DNA of 10,990 nt from Chloroflexota bacterium (GCA_016199405.1 JACQGS010000295.1:1-10990), one strand, 5' to 3'. Positions 1-8,200 are shown, numbered from the stretch's first letter. The notes: generated by a model not told the origin, from the letters alone. Numbers and translations: made by a program.

Positions 1-94
1 GGCTGGGCTGCTACCCTTTCTGATTCTGCCCGCGTCCATGCCCTCTGAGAGTATGGATTTCTCAGAATGACATCGCTGGCTAGCCAATCATATT

Positions 95-1264
95 GTGGTA
101 AGGTTTCGTAACGGTTTTCTTTTTCTTCTCGCGCTCTACGGCGTCGAATTTCTCGACGAATTGATCTACGGCTTGCATGGCGCGGTCGTGCCGGAAATAA
201 AGAGCGACTTGGCGCTGACGTACACGCAGATCGGCTTGCTCTCGACGATTCCCGGCTTGATCGCACTCGCCGGCGAACCGCTGATCGGGTTGCTCGGCGA
301 TACGCGGCACCGCCGCGCGCTCGTTGGCGGCGGCATCGTCGCAACGACGCTTGGATTGTTCCTCACGTCGCTCGCCGGAAATTTCTTGCCGCTCTTGTTC
401 GCGTTCAGCATTCTGTTCGTCGCCAGCGGCGCGTATGTGAATCTCGCGCAGGCAACCTTGATTGATCGCGACGCGCAACGTACCGAGCACACGATGGCGC
501 GCTGGACGCTGATTGGCGCGGTGGGCGTCGCTATCGCGCCGCTGATCGTGACCGCGCTGTTCGAATTTGGATTCGGCTGGCGTGAATTTTATTTTGCCGC
601 CTCGGTCATCGCCGCGCTATTCATTCCGCTGCTTTTTCGCCAACGCTTTGACGCGCACACCGGCGCGGACGCGGAAACGGTTTCGCCGCGCCAATTGCTG
701 TTGAACTTGATTGCCGCGCTCAAGAATCGCGAATTGTTACGGTGGGTGTTGCTGACCGAACTCGCCGATTTGATGCTCGATAAACTTTTGGAAGTCACCG
801 GGCTGTACTTTCACGATGTGGTCGGCGTCTCGCTGGCGGCGGCAAGCGGCGCAGTCGCGGTGTACAGTCTCGCCGGACTCGCCGGGAATACGCTGCTCGT
901 GCCCGCGCTCGAAAGAATTCGCGGCATACGCGTTTTGCGCGCGAGCGCGCTAATCGTTTTGTTGTGCTACTTTTTGTTTCTGGGCGTTTCCAACGTGTGG
1001 CTCAAGTACGCGCTCATCGGCGTCATCGCGTTTTGCAATTCAGCGTGGTTTCCGATTTTGCGCGCGAAAACTTTCGAGGTGCTGCCGGGGCAATCCGGTC
1101 TCGTGATCGCGATTACGTCGTTGGGGAATCTGTCCATTTTGTTCGTGCCGACGGTGGTCGGCAGCATCGCGGACGCGTTCGGTTTGCACTGGGCGATGTG
1201 GGTGCTCGCGCTGGGACCGATCGCTTTGTTGATTGGGTTGCCTAGCAGTTTATCAGAGAGGTAA
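95..1264 (+). CDS. MFS family membrane transporter
   Basis: A 389-residue, strongly hydrophobic protein with roughly eleven to twelve predicted membrane spans, the usual size and layout of a major facilitator superfamily carrier. The loop after the second span carries GDTRHRR (about residues 68-74), a variant of MFS motif A (GxLaDrxGrr). The substrate cannot be told from sequence; efflux of a small molecule is only a family-level guess. The start is a GTG. An in-frame TGA lies at 68-70, and no ATG precedes the first membrane span, so GTG at 95 (or a nearby non-standard codon) is the only reasonable start. No convincing Shine-Dalgarno precedes it, but a perfect palindrome, TGGCTAGCCA (77-86), does. 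The next gene follows 88 nt later on the same strand and has its own good ribosome site, so co-transcription is possible but not shown. Confidence 0.85.
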   Translation: MVRFRNGFLFLLALYGVEFLDELIYGLHGAVVPEIKSDLALTYTQIGLLSTIPGLIALAGEPLIGLLGDTRHRRALVGGGIVATTLGLFLTSLAGNFLPLLFAFSILFVASGAYVNLAQATLIDRDAQRTEHTMARWTLIGAVGVAIAPLIVTALFEFGFGWREFYFAASVIAALFIPLLFRQRFDAHTGADAETVSPRQLLLNLIAALKNRELLRWVLLTELADLMLDKLLEVTGLYFHDVVGVSLAAASGAVAVYSLAGLAGNTLLVPALERIRGIRVLRASALIVLLCYFLFLGVSNVWLKYALIGVIAFCNSAWFPILRAKTFEVLPGQSGLVIAITSLGNLSILFVPTVVGSIADAFGLHWAMWVLALGPIALLIGLPSSLSER

Positions 1265-1352
1265 GCTTAGCCCCTCGTGGGCGACGCGCACAAGGCGCTA
1301 TGCTACAACGGCTTTCCGACAGTCTACAACAGAAAAATCGTCGAGGTGAGCG

Positions 1353-1769
1353 ATGAAGCAAATCATCATCGAAACAACTGTGCGCGTGCGCTATGCCGAA
1401 ACGGACGCGAGCGGCGTCGTGTATCACGCGAATTATTTGATCTGGTTCGAGTTGGGGCGCGGAGAATGGTTTTGGCAACAACAGCGCGATTATCATCGCG
1501 ACGTTGAAATGCGCGGCTTGGGGTGGCCTGTTACGGAATTGTCGGCGCGCTATATCGCACCTTCGCGCTATGGCGAACGCGTCACGATTCGCACGTGGCT
1601 TGCGGAAATTCAAAGCCGCGCGTTCAAGATTGCGTACGAGGTTGTGAATGCGGAGAGTCGGCAACTCTTGTGCACCGGCTGGACGAAGCATTACAACGTG
1701 GATTCACAAACGAATCGCGCCGTGCCGATGCCGGCGGAGTTGCGAAAATTTTTGGAGGGGGAAGGGTAG
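1353..1769 (+). CDS. YbgC/FadM-type acyl-CoA thioesterase (4HBT hotdog fold)
   Basis: A 138-residue single-domain protein of normal length for the 4-hydroxybenzoyl-CoA thioesterase / YbgC family. Near the N-terminus it has the family signature Y-x-E-T-D-x-x-G-x-V-x-H-x-N-Y (residues 14-28), with Asp18 at the place of the catalytic aspartate. It probably hydrolyses acyl-CoA thioesters in the cytoplasm; chain length and physiological substrate are unknown. It is not in the tol-pal context typical of proteobacterial ybgC. A GAGGTGAG ribosome site (1343-1350) lies just upstream of the ATG and fixes the start. The TAG stop (1767-1769) belongs to a palindromic repeat (1766-1794), so the C-terminus (EGEG) may have been set by repeat insertion. 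Confidence 0.88.
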   Translation: MKQIIIETTVRVRYAETDASGVVYHANYLIWFELGRGEWFWQQQRDYHRDVEMRGLGWPVTELSARYIAPSRYGERVTIRTWLAEIQSRAFKIAYEVVNAESRQLLCTGWTKHYNVDSQTNRAVPMPAELRKFLEGEG

Positions 1770-1794
1770 GGGCGACCACAAGGGTCGCCCCTAC
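1766..1794. repeat. GTAGGGGCG-family palindrome between convergent genes
   Basis: A perfect 12-bp inverted repeat: GTAGGGGCGACC (1766-1777), a 5-nt loop (1778-1782), then GGTCGCCCCTAC (1783-1794). It fills the gap between the thioesterase and the convergent GH18-like gene, supplying the former's stop codon and ending 1 nt before the latter's stop. The stem could stall RNA polymerase from either side, but there is no T-tract, so a classical terminator is doubtful. The same family occurs at 8379-8435. Confidence 0.85.
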
Positions 1795-1795
1795 G

Positions 1796-2911
1796 TCATT
1801 CGTTCTTGAACACGTTCCAAATCGCGGGGTCTTCGCCGCCGGGACGCCACAACACAATGCCGCCCAATTTGTAATCGGAAATAATTTCCCAGACCGCGGC
1901 GACGTAACGCGCGTCGACAAAATAAACGGTGTGGCGTTCGCGCCCCGGCGGCACGCAATCCGGATCGTGACGTGAACAGCGCAGCGCGGCAGAGGGACGC
2001 GCGTACGTCATGACACTTTCGCCGACGATGCCGCGCGGATCATTTGCCGCCGCGCGAATCTCGCCGCCCCATTTTTCTTTGAGCGCGATCACTTCGTTCC
2101 ACCACAACGCCGGCGTTTCTTTGCCGCCCCAATCGTAGCCGTACAAATGAATTGCCAACTGCACGCGCCCACGCGGAATTTGCGTGATGGCATACTTGGC
2201 GACTTGCCGCAGCCACCACACCGGCGCGATCGCGCCGGGTCCACCGCTATTGCCGCGATATTCGTAGCCCATAATGCGGATGCGGTCGGCGACCAATCCG
2301 AGCGCGTGATAATCGGCAAAGCGGCAGAGGACGCAGGGGTCGTTGTCGCTGATTTTCGGCGGCACGGTGACGCTGAGAATTTTTCCATCGCGATGCAATG
2401 CGTCCGCGAGCGCGGTGACGAATTCGGTAAACAGTGTTTGCGATTCGGGCGGAAAATTTTCGTAATCGAGATCAATGCCGTCCACGTTGGGCAGCCGCGC
2501 GATTTTGAGAATCGCGTTGAGGTGCGCGGCGCGCAGTTTGGGATCGCGCAGAATTTGATAGACGCGCGGCGCGTTCTCCCAACCCGAAGAGACGGTCGGA
2601 ATTATTTTGATGCCGTTGAGCCGGGCGAAATCCATGAGCACCGCGTCGGCAACCGGCACGTTGGTGGTGAGACTGCCATCGCGCTCGATCGTGTAACTAT
2701 GCGGGGAGAGCTCGTGGTACGCGTTGATGCGCGGGGCGATGATGACCGAAAGCGGACCGCTCACCCCGCGGTTGCGTTGAATCCACGCGGCGACAATCGG
2801 CGGGCGCGGGGGATCGACCGGCAGGCGGTCGTCGGGAGGATCCGGCGGTTTCGCCGCGGTCAAGCTAAAAGTGATGAGGATAAGCCAAGCCAGAATGATT
2901 AGTCGACGCAT
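1796..2911 (-). CDS. Secreted GH18-like glycoside hydrolase (YaaH/chitinase-type domain)
   Basis: From the chosen ATG at 2911 the protein has 371 residues. It begins with a signal peptide or membrane anchor (MRR followed by about 17 hydrophobic residues ending near LTAA) and a proline-rich linker, so it acts outside the cytoplasm. The rest fits a single GH18-type barrel: DGIDLDYE (residues 144-151) matches the DxxDxDxE active-site motif with Glu151 as the acid/base. YGYDW and the C-terminal WRPGGEDPAIW resemble the barrel-closing strands of YaaH-like spore-cortex and peptidoglycan-acting GH18 proteins. No LysM or carbohydrate-binding module is visible. The substrate could be chitin or peptidoglycan-type N-acetylglucosamine polymers. 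The frame is open to an ATG at 2965 (18 more residues), but that extension covers a good minus-strand promoter, and only the 2911 start gives a proper signal peptide. Confidence 0.82.
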   Translation of the reverse strand: MRRLIILAWLILITFSLTAAKPPDPPDDRLPVDPPRPPIVAAWIQRNRGVSGPLSVIIAPRINAYHELSPHSYTIERDGSLTTNVPVADAVLMDFARLNGIKIIPTVSSGWENAPRVYQILRDPKLRAAHLNAILKIARLPNVDGIDLDYENFPPESQTLFTEFVTALADALHRDGKILSVTVPPKISDNDPCVLCRFADYHALGLVADRIRIMGYEYRGNSGGPGAIAPVWWLRQVAKYAITQIPRGRVQLAIHLYGYDWGGKETPALWWNEVIALKEKWGGEIRAAANDPRGIVGESVMTYARPSAALRCSRHDPDCVPPGRERHTVYFVDARYVAAVWEIISDYKLGGIVLWRPGGEDPAIWNVFKNE

Positions 2912-2924
2912 CGGGATGCGCGGC

Positions 2925-2951
2925 ATTATAGCACGAAAAAGATTTTGCCAA
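2925..2951 (-). promoter_or_regulatory. Sigma70-type promoter for the GH18-like gene
   Basis: On the minus strand there is a perfect TATAAT (complement of 2925-2930) with an upstream TGC, forming an extended -10 element. A TTGGCA-like -35 (complement of 2946-2951) sits 15 bp away; the short spacing is compensated by the extended -10. Initiation near 2918 would leave a leader of about 7 nt before the ATG at 2911, supporting that start. The -35 overlaps that of the divergent promoter. Confidence 0.6.
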
Positions 2952-2973
2952 ATTGGGGACGGCATGGTAGAAT
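2945..2973 (+). promoter_or_regulatory. Sigma70-type promoter for the ykvA-like gene
   Basis: TTGCCA (2945-2950), a 17-bp spacer and TAGAAT (2968-2973) match the -35/-10 consensus with optimal spacing. Initiation would be near 2980, giving a very short leader before the ATG at 2989. The promoter overlaps head-to-head with the one serving the GH18-like gene. Confidence 0.6.
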
Positions 2974-2988
2974 CTTGGTGGTGATGGT

Positions 2989-3363
2989 ATGAATGAAAAT
3001 CAACAGCCGGTTGCCCCCAAACCGCCGAGCGCCTTGACGGAATTGATTCGCAATGTGCGTCTAGCGTGGCGGCTGTTAAACGATTCCCGCGTTCCGGTTC
3101 TACCGAAACTAATTATCCCCGCCGCGGCGCTTTACGTTTTATCGCCCCTCGATATATTGCCGGATTTTATTCTGGGCTTGGGGCAGTTGGATGATTTGGG
3201 AATCGTGTTGTTGGGGCTGGCGTTCTTTGTCGGGCTGTGCCCGCGCGGGGTGGTGGAAGAACATCGCGCCGCGATCGAACGCGGCGAGCATACCACCGCT
3301 GCGACGTCCAAGGACGCGATCGATGGAACGTATCGCGTGATTCCAGACGATGAAGCGAAATAG
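2989..3363 (+). CDS. YkvA/DUF1232 family small membrane protein
   Basis: A 124-residue protein with the DUF1232 core at about residues 35-84: a Pro/Lys-containing turn, a hydrophobic helix and the hallmark YVLSPLDILPDFILGLGQLD segment, followed by a second hydrophobic helix. The family is widespread and its biochemical role is not established; the two helices suggest membrane association. The N-terminal 15 residues (Gln/Pro-rich) and the polar C-terminal tail look disordered. The ribosome site is weak (G-rich GGTGGTGAT), and the promoter predicts a leader of only about 9 nt. The gap to the next gene is 20 nt, so the two are probably co-transcribed. Confidence 0.82.
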   Translation: MNENQQPVAPKPPSALTELIRNVRLAWRLLNDSRVPVLPKLIIPAAALYVLSPLDILPDFILGLGQLDDLGIVLLGLAFFVGLCPRGVVEEHRAAIERGEHTTAATSKDAIDGTYRVIPDDEAK

Positions 3364-3383
3364 CAAAAGGAGTTCGAGGTCCG

Positions 3384-3965
3384 ATGGCTGATGGTCTCAA
3401 AACGATGCAACAATCGGCGTCCGAATTGGGCGTCACGCCCAGCACGTTGAAACGTTGGGCGAAAGAGTTTGCGTCCTTTCTCTCGCCGGCGCCGATGGGC
3501 GGCGATGGAGCCGGCCGGCGTTTTTCGGAGGACGATGTCGCGGTCCTCCGCCGCGTGCGCGAGCAACTTGCCGGCGGACTCTCCACCGATGAAGTCGTCG
3601 CGCAATTTGAAGGCGAAGGTCGCGGCGAAACGAGCGCGCTCGCGCTTTCGCCGCGCGATGGCGCGGGCGGTGCGGTCGCCTCGCCCGGCTTTGCGGTCCT
3701 GACCGATACGCTGCGCGCGATGATCGAGAATCAGCAAGCGATTCAGAACAGTTTGCAAGTGAATCGCAATTTGCAGGGCGTGCTCATTCAAGACAATTTC
3801 AATTTGAAAGAAGAAAATATGAAGTTGCGTGAGCGGATGCAGCGCATGGAACAAGAGCTGTCCGACTTGCGCAAGCGCGACGCGGATCATCGGCTGATGC
3901 TCGAGCAGCGGCTGGCGCGCTTGGAAGTCGAAATGCGCAAGGGCATCCTCGGAAAATTATTCTAG
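3384..3965 (+). CDS. MerR-like helix-turn-helix protein with long C-terminal coiled coil
   Basis: A 193-residue protein. Residues about 6-75 resemble a MerR-type winged helix: an N-terminal HTH (SASELGVTPSTLKRWAKEF, about 11-29), a wing with RRFSEDDV (45-52), then the helix VAVLRRVREQL. A low-complexity Gly/Ala linker (about 78-102) precedes a long charged heptad-type coiled coil (about 103-187), suggesting dimerisation or higher assembly. No effector domain or metal-binding cysteines are visible, so this is not a classical metal sensor; chromosome-binding or structural HTH proteins share this layout. The start is supported by AAAAGGAG (3365-3372) and a nearer GAGGT (3376-3380). It sits 20 nt after the DUF1232 gene and probably shares its transcript. 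Confidence 0.75.
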   Translation: MADGLKTMQQSASELGVTPSTLKRWAKEFASFLSPAPMGGDGAGRRFSEDDVAVLRRVREQLAGGLSTDEVVAQFEGEGRGETSALALSPRDGAGGAVASPGFAVLTDTLRAMIENQQAIQNSLQVNRNLQGVLIQDNFNLKEENMKLRERMQRMEQELSDLRKRDADHRLMLEQRLARLEVEMRKGILGKLF

Positions 3966-3979
3966 GAGTAGAGAAGAAC

Positions 3980-4064
3980 GAACAGTCAACCGTCAACAGT
4001 AATCAGTGACCAGTTCTTCTTGGACTGCCACTGTTCACGGGCAACTGATAACCGCTAACTGATT
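3980..4064. repeat. Inverted pair of degenerate heptanucleotide arrays
   Basis: Five adjacent 7-mers of pattern NANCNGT run from 3980 to 4014 (first GAACAGT, third CAACAGT, fourth AATCAGT). After a 15-nt spacer, five 7-mers of the complementary pattern run from 4030 to 4064 (first ACTGTTC, third ACTGATA, last ACTGATT). GAACAGT and AATCAGT occur in both arms, so the arms can pair. The arrays occupy most of the gap between the MerR-like gene and the hom leader and encode no plausible protein. Confidence 0.75.
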
Positions 4065-4070
4065 TCAAAT

Positions 4071-4095
4071 GCCTCGCGATGTTGCGGGGCTTTTT
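4071..4095 (+). terminator. Rho-independent terminator or attenuator in the hom leader
   Basis: GCCTCGC (4071-4077), a 6-nt loop, GCGGGGC (4084-4090; one G-T wobble), then TTTTT (4091-4095). AATGC (4068-4072) and GCATT (4096-4100) could also pair around it. It ends only 18 nt before the ATG of hom, so it either ends the upstream operon or acts as an attenuator in the hom transcript. I see no promoter between it and hom. Confidence 0.7.
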
Positions 4096-4113
4096 GCATT
4101 GTGGGAGGCAGAT

Positions 4114-5145
4114 ATGAAAACCGCGCGGATTTCGATTGCTGGGTTGGGAAACGTGGGGCGGCGCTTGTTGGAGTTGATGCAAATCAAGCGCGCGATTTTG
4201 CGCGAACGCTTTGATATGGAATTGAAGATTGTCGCCGCGTGCGACCAGAGTGGCGGCGCCGAGTACTTTGGGGGACTCGATTCCGCGAAGATTATCGCGC
4301 TCAAGCGGGAGAAGAAAGGGATCGCGGCGTACTCCCAACACGGCCGCGCGGAAATGCGACCGCGCGACCTGGTCATGACCGCCGAGGCGGACATTTTCGT
4401 TGACCTGACGCCGGTAAATCTCAAGGATGGCGAGCCGGGGCTAACCGCGACGCGCGAGGCGCTCAAGCGAAAGATGAACGTGGTTACCGCGAACAAAGGT
4501 CCGCTCGTCCTCGCATACTCCGAACTCGCAACGCTCGCTCAAGCCAACCGCGTCCAACTCCTGCATAGCGCGACGGTCACGGGCGGACTGCCGACGCTCA
4601 ACATCGGCACGCGCGATTTGGGTGTGGCCGAAATTGAAAAATTTGAAGGTGTGGTCAATTCGACGACCAACTATATTCTGACACGGATGGCAGAAGGCCA
4701 AACCTTGGACCAAGCGCTGAAGCACGCGCAGGAAATCGGACACGCGGAAGCCGATCCGTCGCTCGATGTAGACGGCTGGGACGCGGCGAACAAACTCGTG
4801 ATTATCGCGAATGCGGTATTGCGTCGACCGACGACGCTGAAGGACGTGAGCGTCGAAGGGATTCGCGGGATTACTCAAGATGATATTCAGCATGCGGTGG
4901 AACATCGACAGGTGATCAAACTCGTCGCGGCGGCGGAACGGCACGGACACGATTATTCATTGAGCGTTCGCCCGACGCGATTGGACTTGGTGCATCCGCT
5001 CGCGAGCGTTGACGCGGGGATGATGGGCGTGATTTATCACACGGACATCAACGGCACGATTCTCGCGATGATTCAAGAGCATGACCCGTATCCAACGGCG
5101 GCGGCGGTGTTGCGAGATATTGTGGAAATTTCAAGTCAAAAATAA
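4114..5145 (+). CDS. hom: Homoserine dehydrogenase (short form, no ACT domain)
   Basis: Catalyses the NAD(P)H-dependent reduction of L-aspartate 4-semialdehyde to homoserine, the branch to threonine and methionine, in the cytoplasm. The 343-residue protein starts with a Rossmann motif GLGNVGR (10-16). It then has TANKGP with Lys128, GGLPTL (157-162), NSTTNYILTRM (182-192; most homologues read NGTTNY), EADPSLDVDGWDAANKL (212-228) with the conserved Lys227, and HPLASV (294-299). It ends right after the catalytic domain, so the C-terminal ACT domain used for threonine feedback in longer forms is absent. The ATG at 4114 has a good GGGAGG ribosome site (4103-4108) and puts the Rossmann strand at the N-terminus; an in-frame ATG at 4069 lies inside the terminator hairpin and is rejected. 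No thrB, thrC or aspartokinase gene is adjacent in this window. Confidence 0.93.
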   Translation: MKTARISIAGLGNVGRRLLELMQIKRAILRERFDMELKIVAACDQSGGAEYFGGLDSAKIIALKREKKGIAAYSQHGRAEMRPRDLVMTAEADIFVDLTPVNLKDGEPGLTATREALKRKMNVVTANKGPLVLAYSELATLAQANRVQLLHSATVTGGLPTLNIGTRDLGVAEIEKFEGVVNSTTNYILTRMAEGQTLDQALKHAQEIGHAEADPSLDVDGWDAANKLVIIANAVLRRPTTLKDVSVEGIRGITQDDIQHAVEHRQVIKLVAAAERHGHDYSLSVRPTRLDLVHPLASVDAGMMGVIYHTDINGTILAMIQEHDPYPTAAAVLRDIVEISSQK

Positions 5146-5147
5146 AA

Positions 5148-5196
5148 AGGCAAAAGCGTAAAGCGCATAACGTAAAACGTAAAGCGTAAAGCATAA
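5148..5196. repeat. Seven-unit heptanucleotide array (consensus A[GA]CGTAA)
   Basis: Seven consecutive 7-mers start right after the hom stop codon. Four are AGCGTAA or AACGTAA exactly, including two adjacent AACGTAA (5169-5182); the outer units are diverged (AGGCAAA at 5148, AGCATAA at 5190). The array ends 8 nt before the -35 box of the next gene's promoter, so it could influence that promoter or the 3' end of the hom transcript. No terminator stem is visible here. Confidence 0.75.
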
Positions 5197-5204
5197 GAGC
5201 GTTG

Positions 5205-5233
5205 TTGACATCGCAAGTGGGCGCGTTTATCAT
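5205..5233 (+). promoter_or_regulatory. Sigma70-type promoter for the BTAD/NB-ARC regulator
   Basis: A consensus TTGACA (5205-5210), exact 17-bp spacer and TATCAT (5228-5233). This is the best promoter match in the window. Initiation near 5240 would leave about 14 nt before the GTG at 5254, including the AAAGGGA ribosome site. Confidence 0.75.
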
Positions 5234-5253
5234 TCAACGCCAAAGGGATAACA

Positions 5254-8200
5254 GTGCCGCGCGCTTCCCCACCAAATTTAGTAATGCTAAAACTGTATCT
5301 CCTCGGCGCGTTTCGCCTCGAACGCGATTCCAAACGCGTAAATTTTTCCACGCGCAAAATTGAATCGCTCCTCGCGTATCTTGCGCTCTTTCCCGAACAA
5401 CATTCGCGCGAAAAACTTGCCGCGCTCCTCTGGGGCGATTCCACCGACGAACAGGCGCGCCATTCACTCCGCACCGCGCTCGCCGCGATTCGCAAAGCAC
5501 TCGGCGACGAGATTCTGATTGCTGATCGCGAATCGGTGCAACTCAACCCGGATGCCGCAATGTGGGTGGATGTGCGAAATATTTTTGATTTGCGATTGCC
5601 GACACTTGCACCGCACGCAAGTGCAGGTGTTGTCGATTCAGAAATCGCAAATCTGAAGTCAAAAATCGAAAATTATCACGACCTGCTCCCCGATTTCTAC
5701 GACGAGTGGATCATCCGCGAACGCGAACGTCTGCGTGCGATTTACCTCGACGCGCTGCTCCAACTCGCACAACATTATCGCTCGACCAGCGAATACGCGC
5801 GCGCAATTGAAACCGCGCAAAAAGTTTTGGCGACCGACCGTGCGAATGAAAACGCGTATCAGCATTTGATGTTTTGTTTTGCCGCGCAAGGCGACCGCAT
5901 CGCCGCGCTGAAACAGTACGACGAGTGCAAAAAAATTCTGCGGGAAGAGTTGAACGCCGAGCCGTCGAGCGAGACGACCGCGCTGCGCGATCAGATCATG
6001 GCGGAACTCACGGGTGCGCCATCGCGCGAGGCATCGCTCACGAATCTGCCGACGCCGCTAACGAGTTTTGTCGGGAGGGAGAAGGAAATAAAGGAACTGA
6101 AGGAATTGTTAGCGACGACACGGCTGTTGACTTTGATCGGCGCGGGCGGAAGCGGCAAGACGCGGTTGGCAATTCAAGTTGCAACGGACGCGGTCGGTGG
6201 AGACGACTCGGCGCGTCGTATCTACAAAAATGGCGCGTGGTGGGTGGAATTCGCGGCGTTGAGCGACGCAACGCTCGTGCCGCAAGCCATCGCCAAAGTT
6301 TTTGGCTTGCAGGAATCCGCGCAACAACCGCTCGTCGAAACGCTGACGAACTATTTGCGCGCCAAGCAAATGCTTTTGGTGCTGGACAACTGCGAACATC
6401 TCGTCGCGGCGTGCGCGCAACTCGCGCAACTCTTGTTGACCCATTGCTCCAATTTGAAAATTCTCGCGACGAGCCAAGAAGTGTTGGGCATCGCGGGTGA
6501 AGCAGTTTATCGCGTGCCGTCGCTGGCGGTGCCGGACGCAAAACAATTGCCTCCCGTAGAAAAACAACCGGAGTACGACGCGATACGCTTCTTCGTTGAT
6601 CGCGTGCGCGGAGTCTCGCGCGACTTTAGTTTGAATGAACAGAACGCGCGCGTCGTCACGCAGATTTGCGCGCAGCTCGACGGCATTCCGCTCGCGCTGG
6701 AACTTGCGGCGGCGCGGTTGAAAACATTGTCGGCAGAGCAGGTCGCGGCGCGGTTAGACGATCGGTTCCAATTGCTCACGGGCGGAAGCCGCACCGCGAT
6801 GGCGCGTCAACAAACTCTGCGCGCAATGATTGATTGGAGCTATGATTTGCTTTCGGAACAAGAACGCGCGTTGCTGCGGCGATTGTCAGTGTTTGCGGGC
6901 GGGTGGACGTTGGAAGCAGCGGAATCAGTTTGCTCAGGCGATGGCATGGAAAAGAGAGACGTTATCGATTTGCTTACCAAGTTGCTTGACAAATCACTAG
7001 TAGCGGTGGAGGCGCAAGATGAATTGCCGCGCTATCGAATGCTCGAAACGATTCGACAGTACGCGCGGGACAAATTACTTGAGACTGGTGAAGGCGAAGC
7101 GATTCGAAATCATCATCTGGATTACTTTTTGAGTTTCGCGGAAGCGGCAGAGCCTAGATTGCACGGTCCTGAACAAGTGCAATGGCTGGATCGGCTCGAC
7201 ATCGATCACGATAATTTGCGCTCCGCGCTGGAATGGTCACTCGGCGAAGGACGCGTCGAGAAGGGGTTGCGGCTTGCGGCAGCCCTAATGTGGTTCTGGT
7301 ACATGCGCGCGCACTGGAGCGAAGGGCGACAGCGCGTGGAGAGTTTGTTGAATCAACCCGAGGCGGCGCCAAAAACGCTAACGCGTGCGAAGGCATTGCT
7401 TGTCTTGGCTAACGAGGCAGGATGGCTGAGCGCGGCTAGCACGAAAATTCAATATCTTGAAGAACTCATCGCCATCGCACGGGAATATGGAGTCGCGGGC
7501 AAACGAACGCTGGCGCTCGGTCTCGGCTTTTTAGGACTGGGCCTTTTGGGCGACGATCCTGGTGTTGCAGAATCAAAGCTTGAGGAGGGACTAGCCATTG
7601 CGCGGTCGCTAGACGACGATTGGGTTGGCGCATTATTGCTCTGGGCGAGAGGGTGGCAGTTCCGGGGTAAGAAAGATGATCGAGCCGCGCTCAACGCGTT
7701 CGAAGAGAGTCTATCGCGGTTCAATTCTTTGGGCGATGAGTATTGGACAGCTGAGGTCTCTTTAGAGATCACCCGCATCTATTTCAGAGAGGGCGAGTTT
7801 GCGCGGGCGCGACAAGAGTTTGAAAAGCGCTTGCCGTTTCTCGGTGAGACGAAGAATCGACGAACTGTTTGGAGCACGTTGAATGGACTAGGTGAAATCG
7901 CGCGCGCGGAAGGCAGATACGACCTTGCCAAAATATATTATAGGCAGGGACTTGAGATCGCGCGAGAACTCGGCGAAAAAAACGCTAGTGCAATTGCCTC
8001 CGTCACTGTAGGATATGTTGCTCTCCATGATGGCGACCTCAATTCTGCGAGATCACTCTTTGTTGAGGGTCTCGCGCTGGCGCGCGAGGTGGATTATCAA
8101 CCCTTGATGGCTTTTGCTTTGCTAGGATTCGCGGGTTTGGCGGCAGCGGAAAAGCAAGCGCGGCGGGCTGTTCGGCTTCTCGCAGTCGTTGATCCCTTTT

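Noticed and set aside
1..70. End of an upstream gene or a dispersed repeat fragment at the left edge
   Set aside because: Frames are short and no motif is recognisable; too little sequence to support either.
1265..1300. Terminator after the MFS gene
   Set aside because: Only a 4-bp GCCC/GGGC stem is present and there is no T-run.
2147..2902. 251-codon open frame antisense to the GH18-like gene
   Set aside because: Arg/Asp/His-rich composition without domains, a typical shadow of a GC-rich gene on the other strand.
2912..2965. Longer N-terminus of the GH18-like protein starting at 2965 or 2926
   Set aside because: It would cover the extended -10 promoter and bury the signal peptide; ATG 2911 gives a normal secreted protein.
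3132..3890. 252-codon open frame antisense to the ykvA-like and MerR-like genes
   Set aside because: No recognisable domain; it spans two well-supported genes and their intergenic ribosome site.
4069..4113. An N-terminal extension of homoserine dehydrogenase starting at ATG 4069
   Set aside because: The extension reads through the terminator hairpin and has no ribosome site; ATG 4114 has GGGAGG and begins directly with the Rossmann strand.
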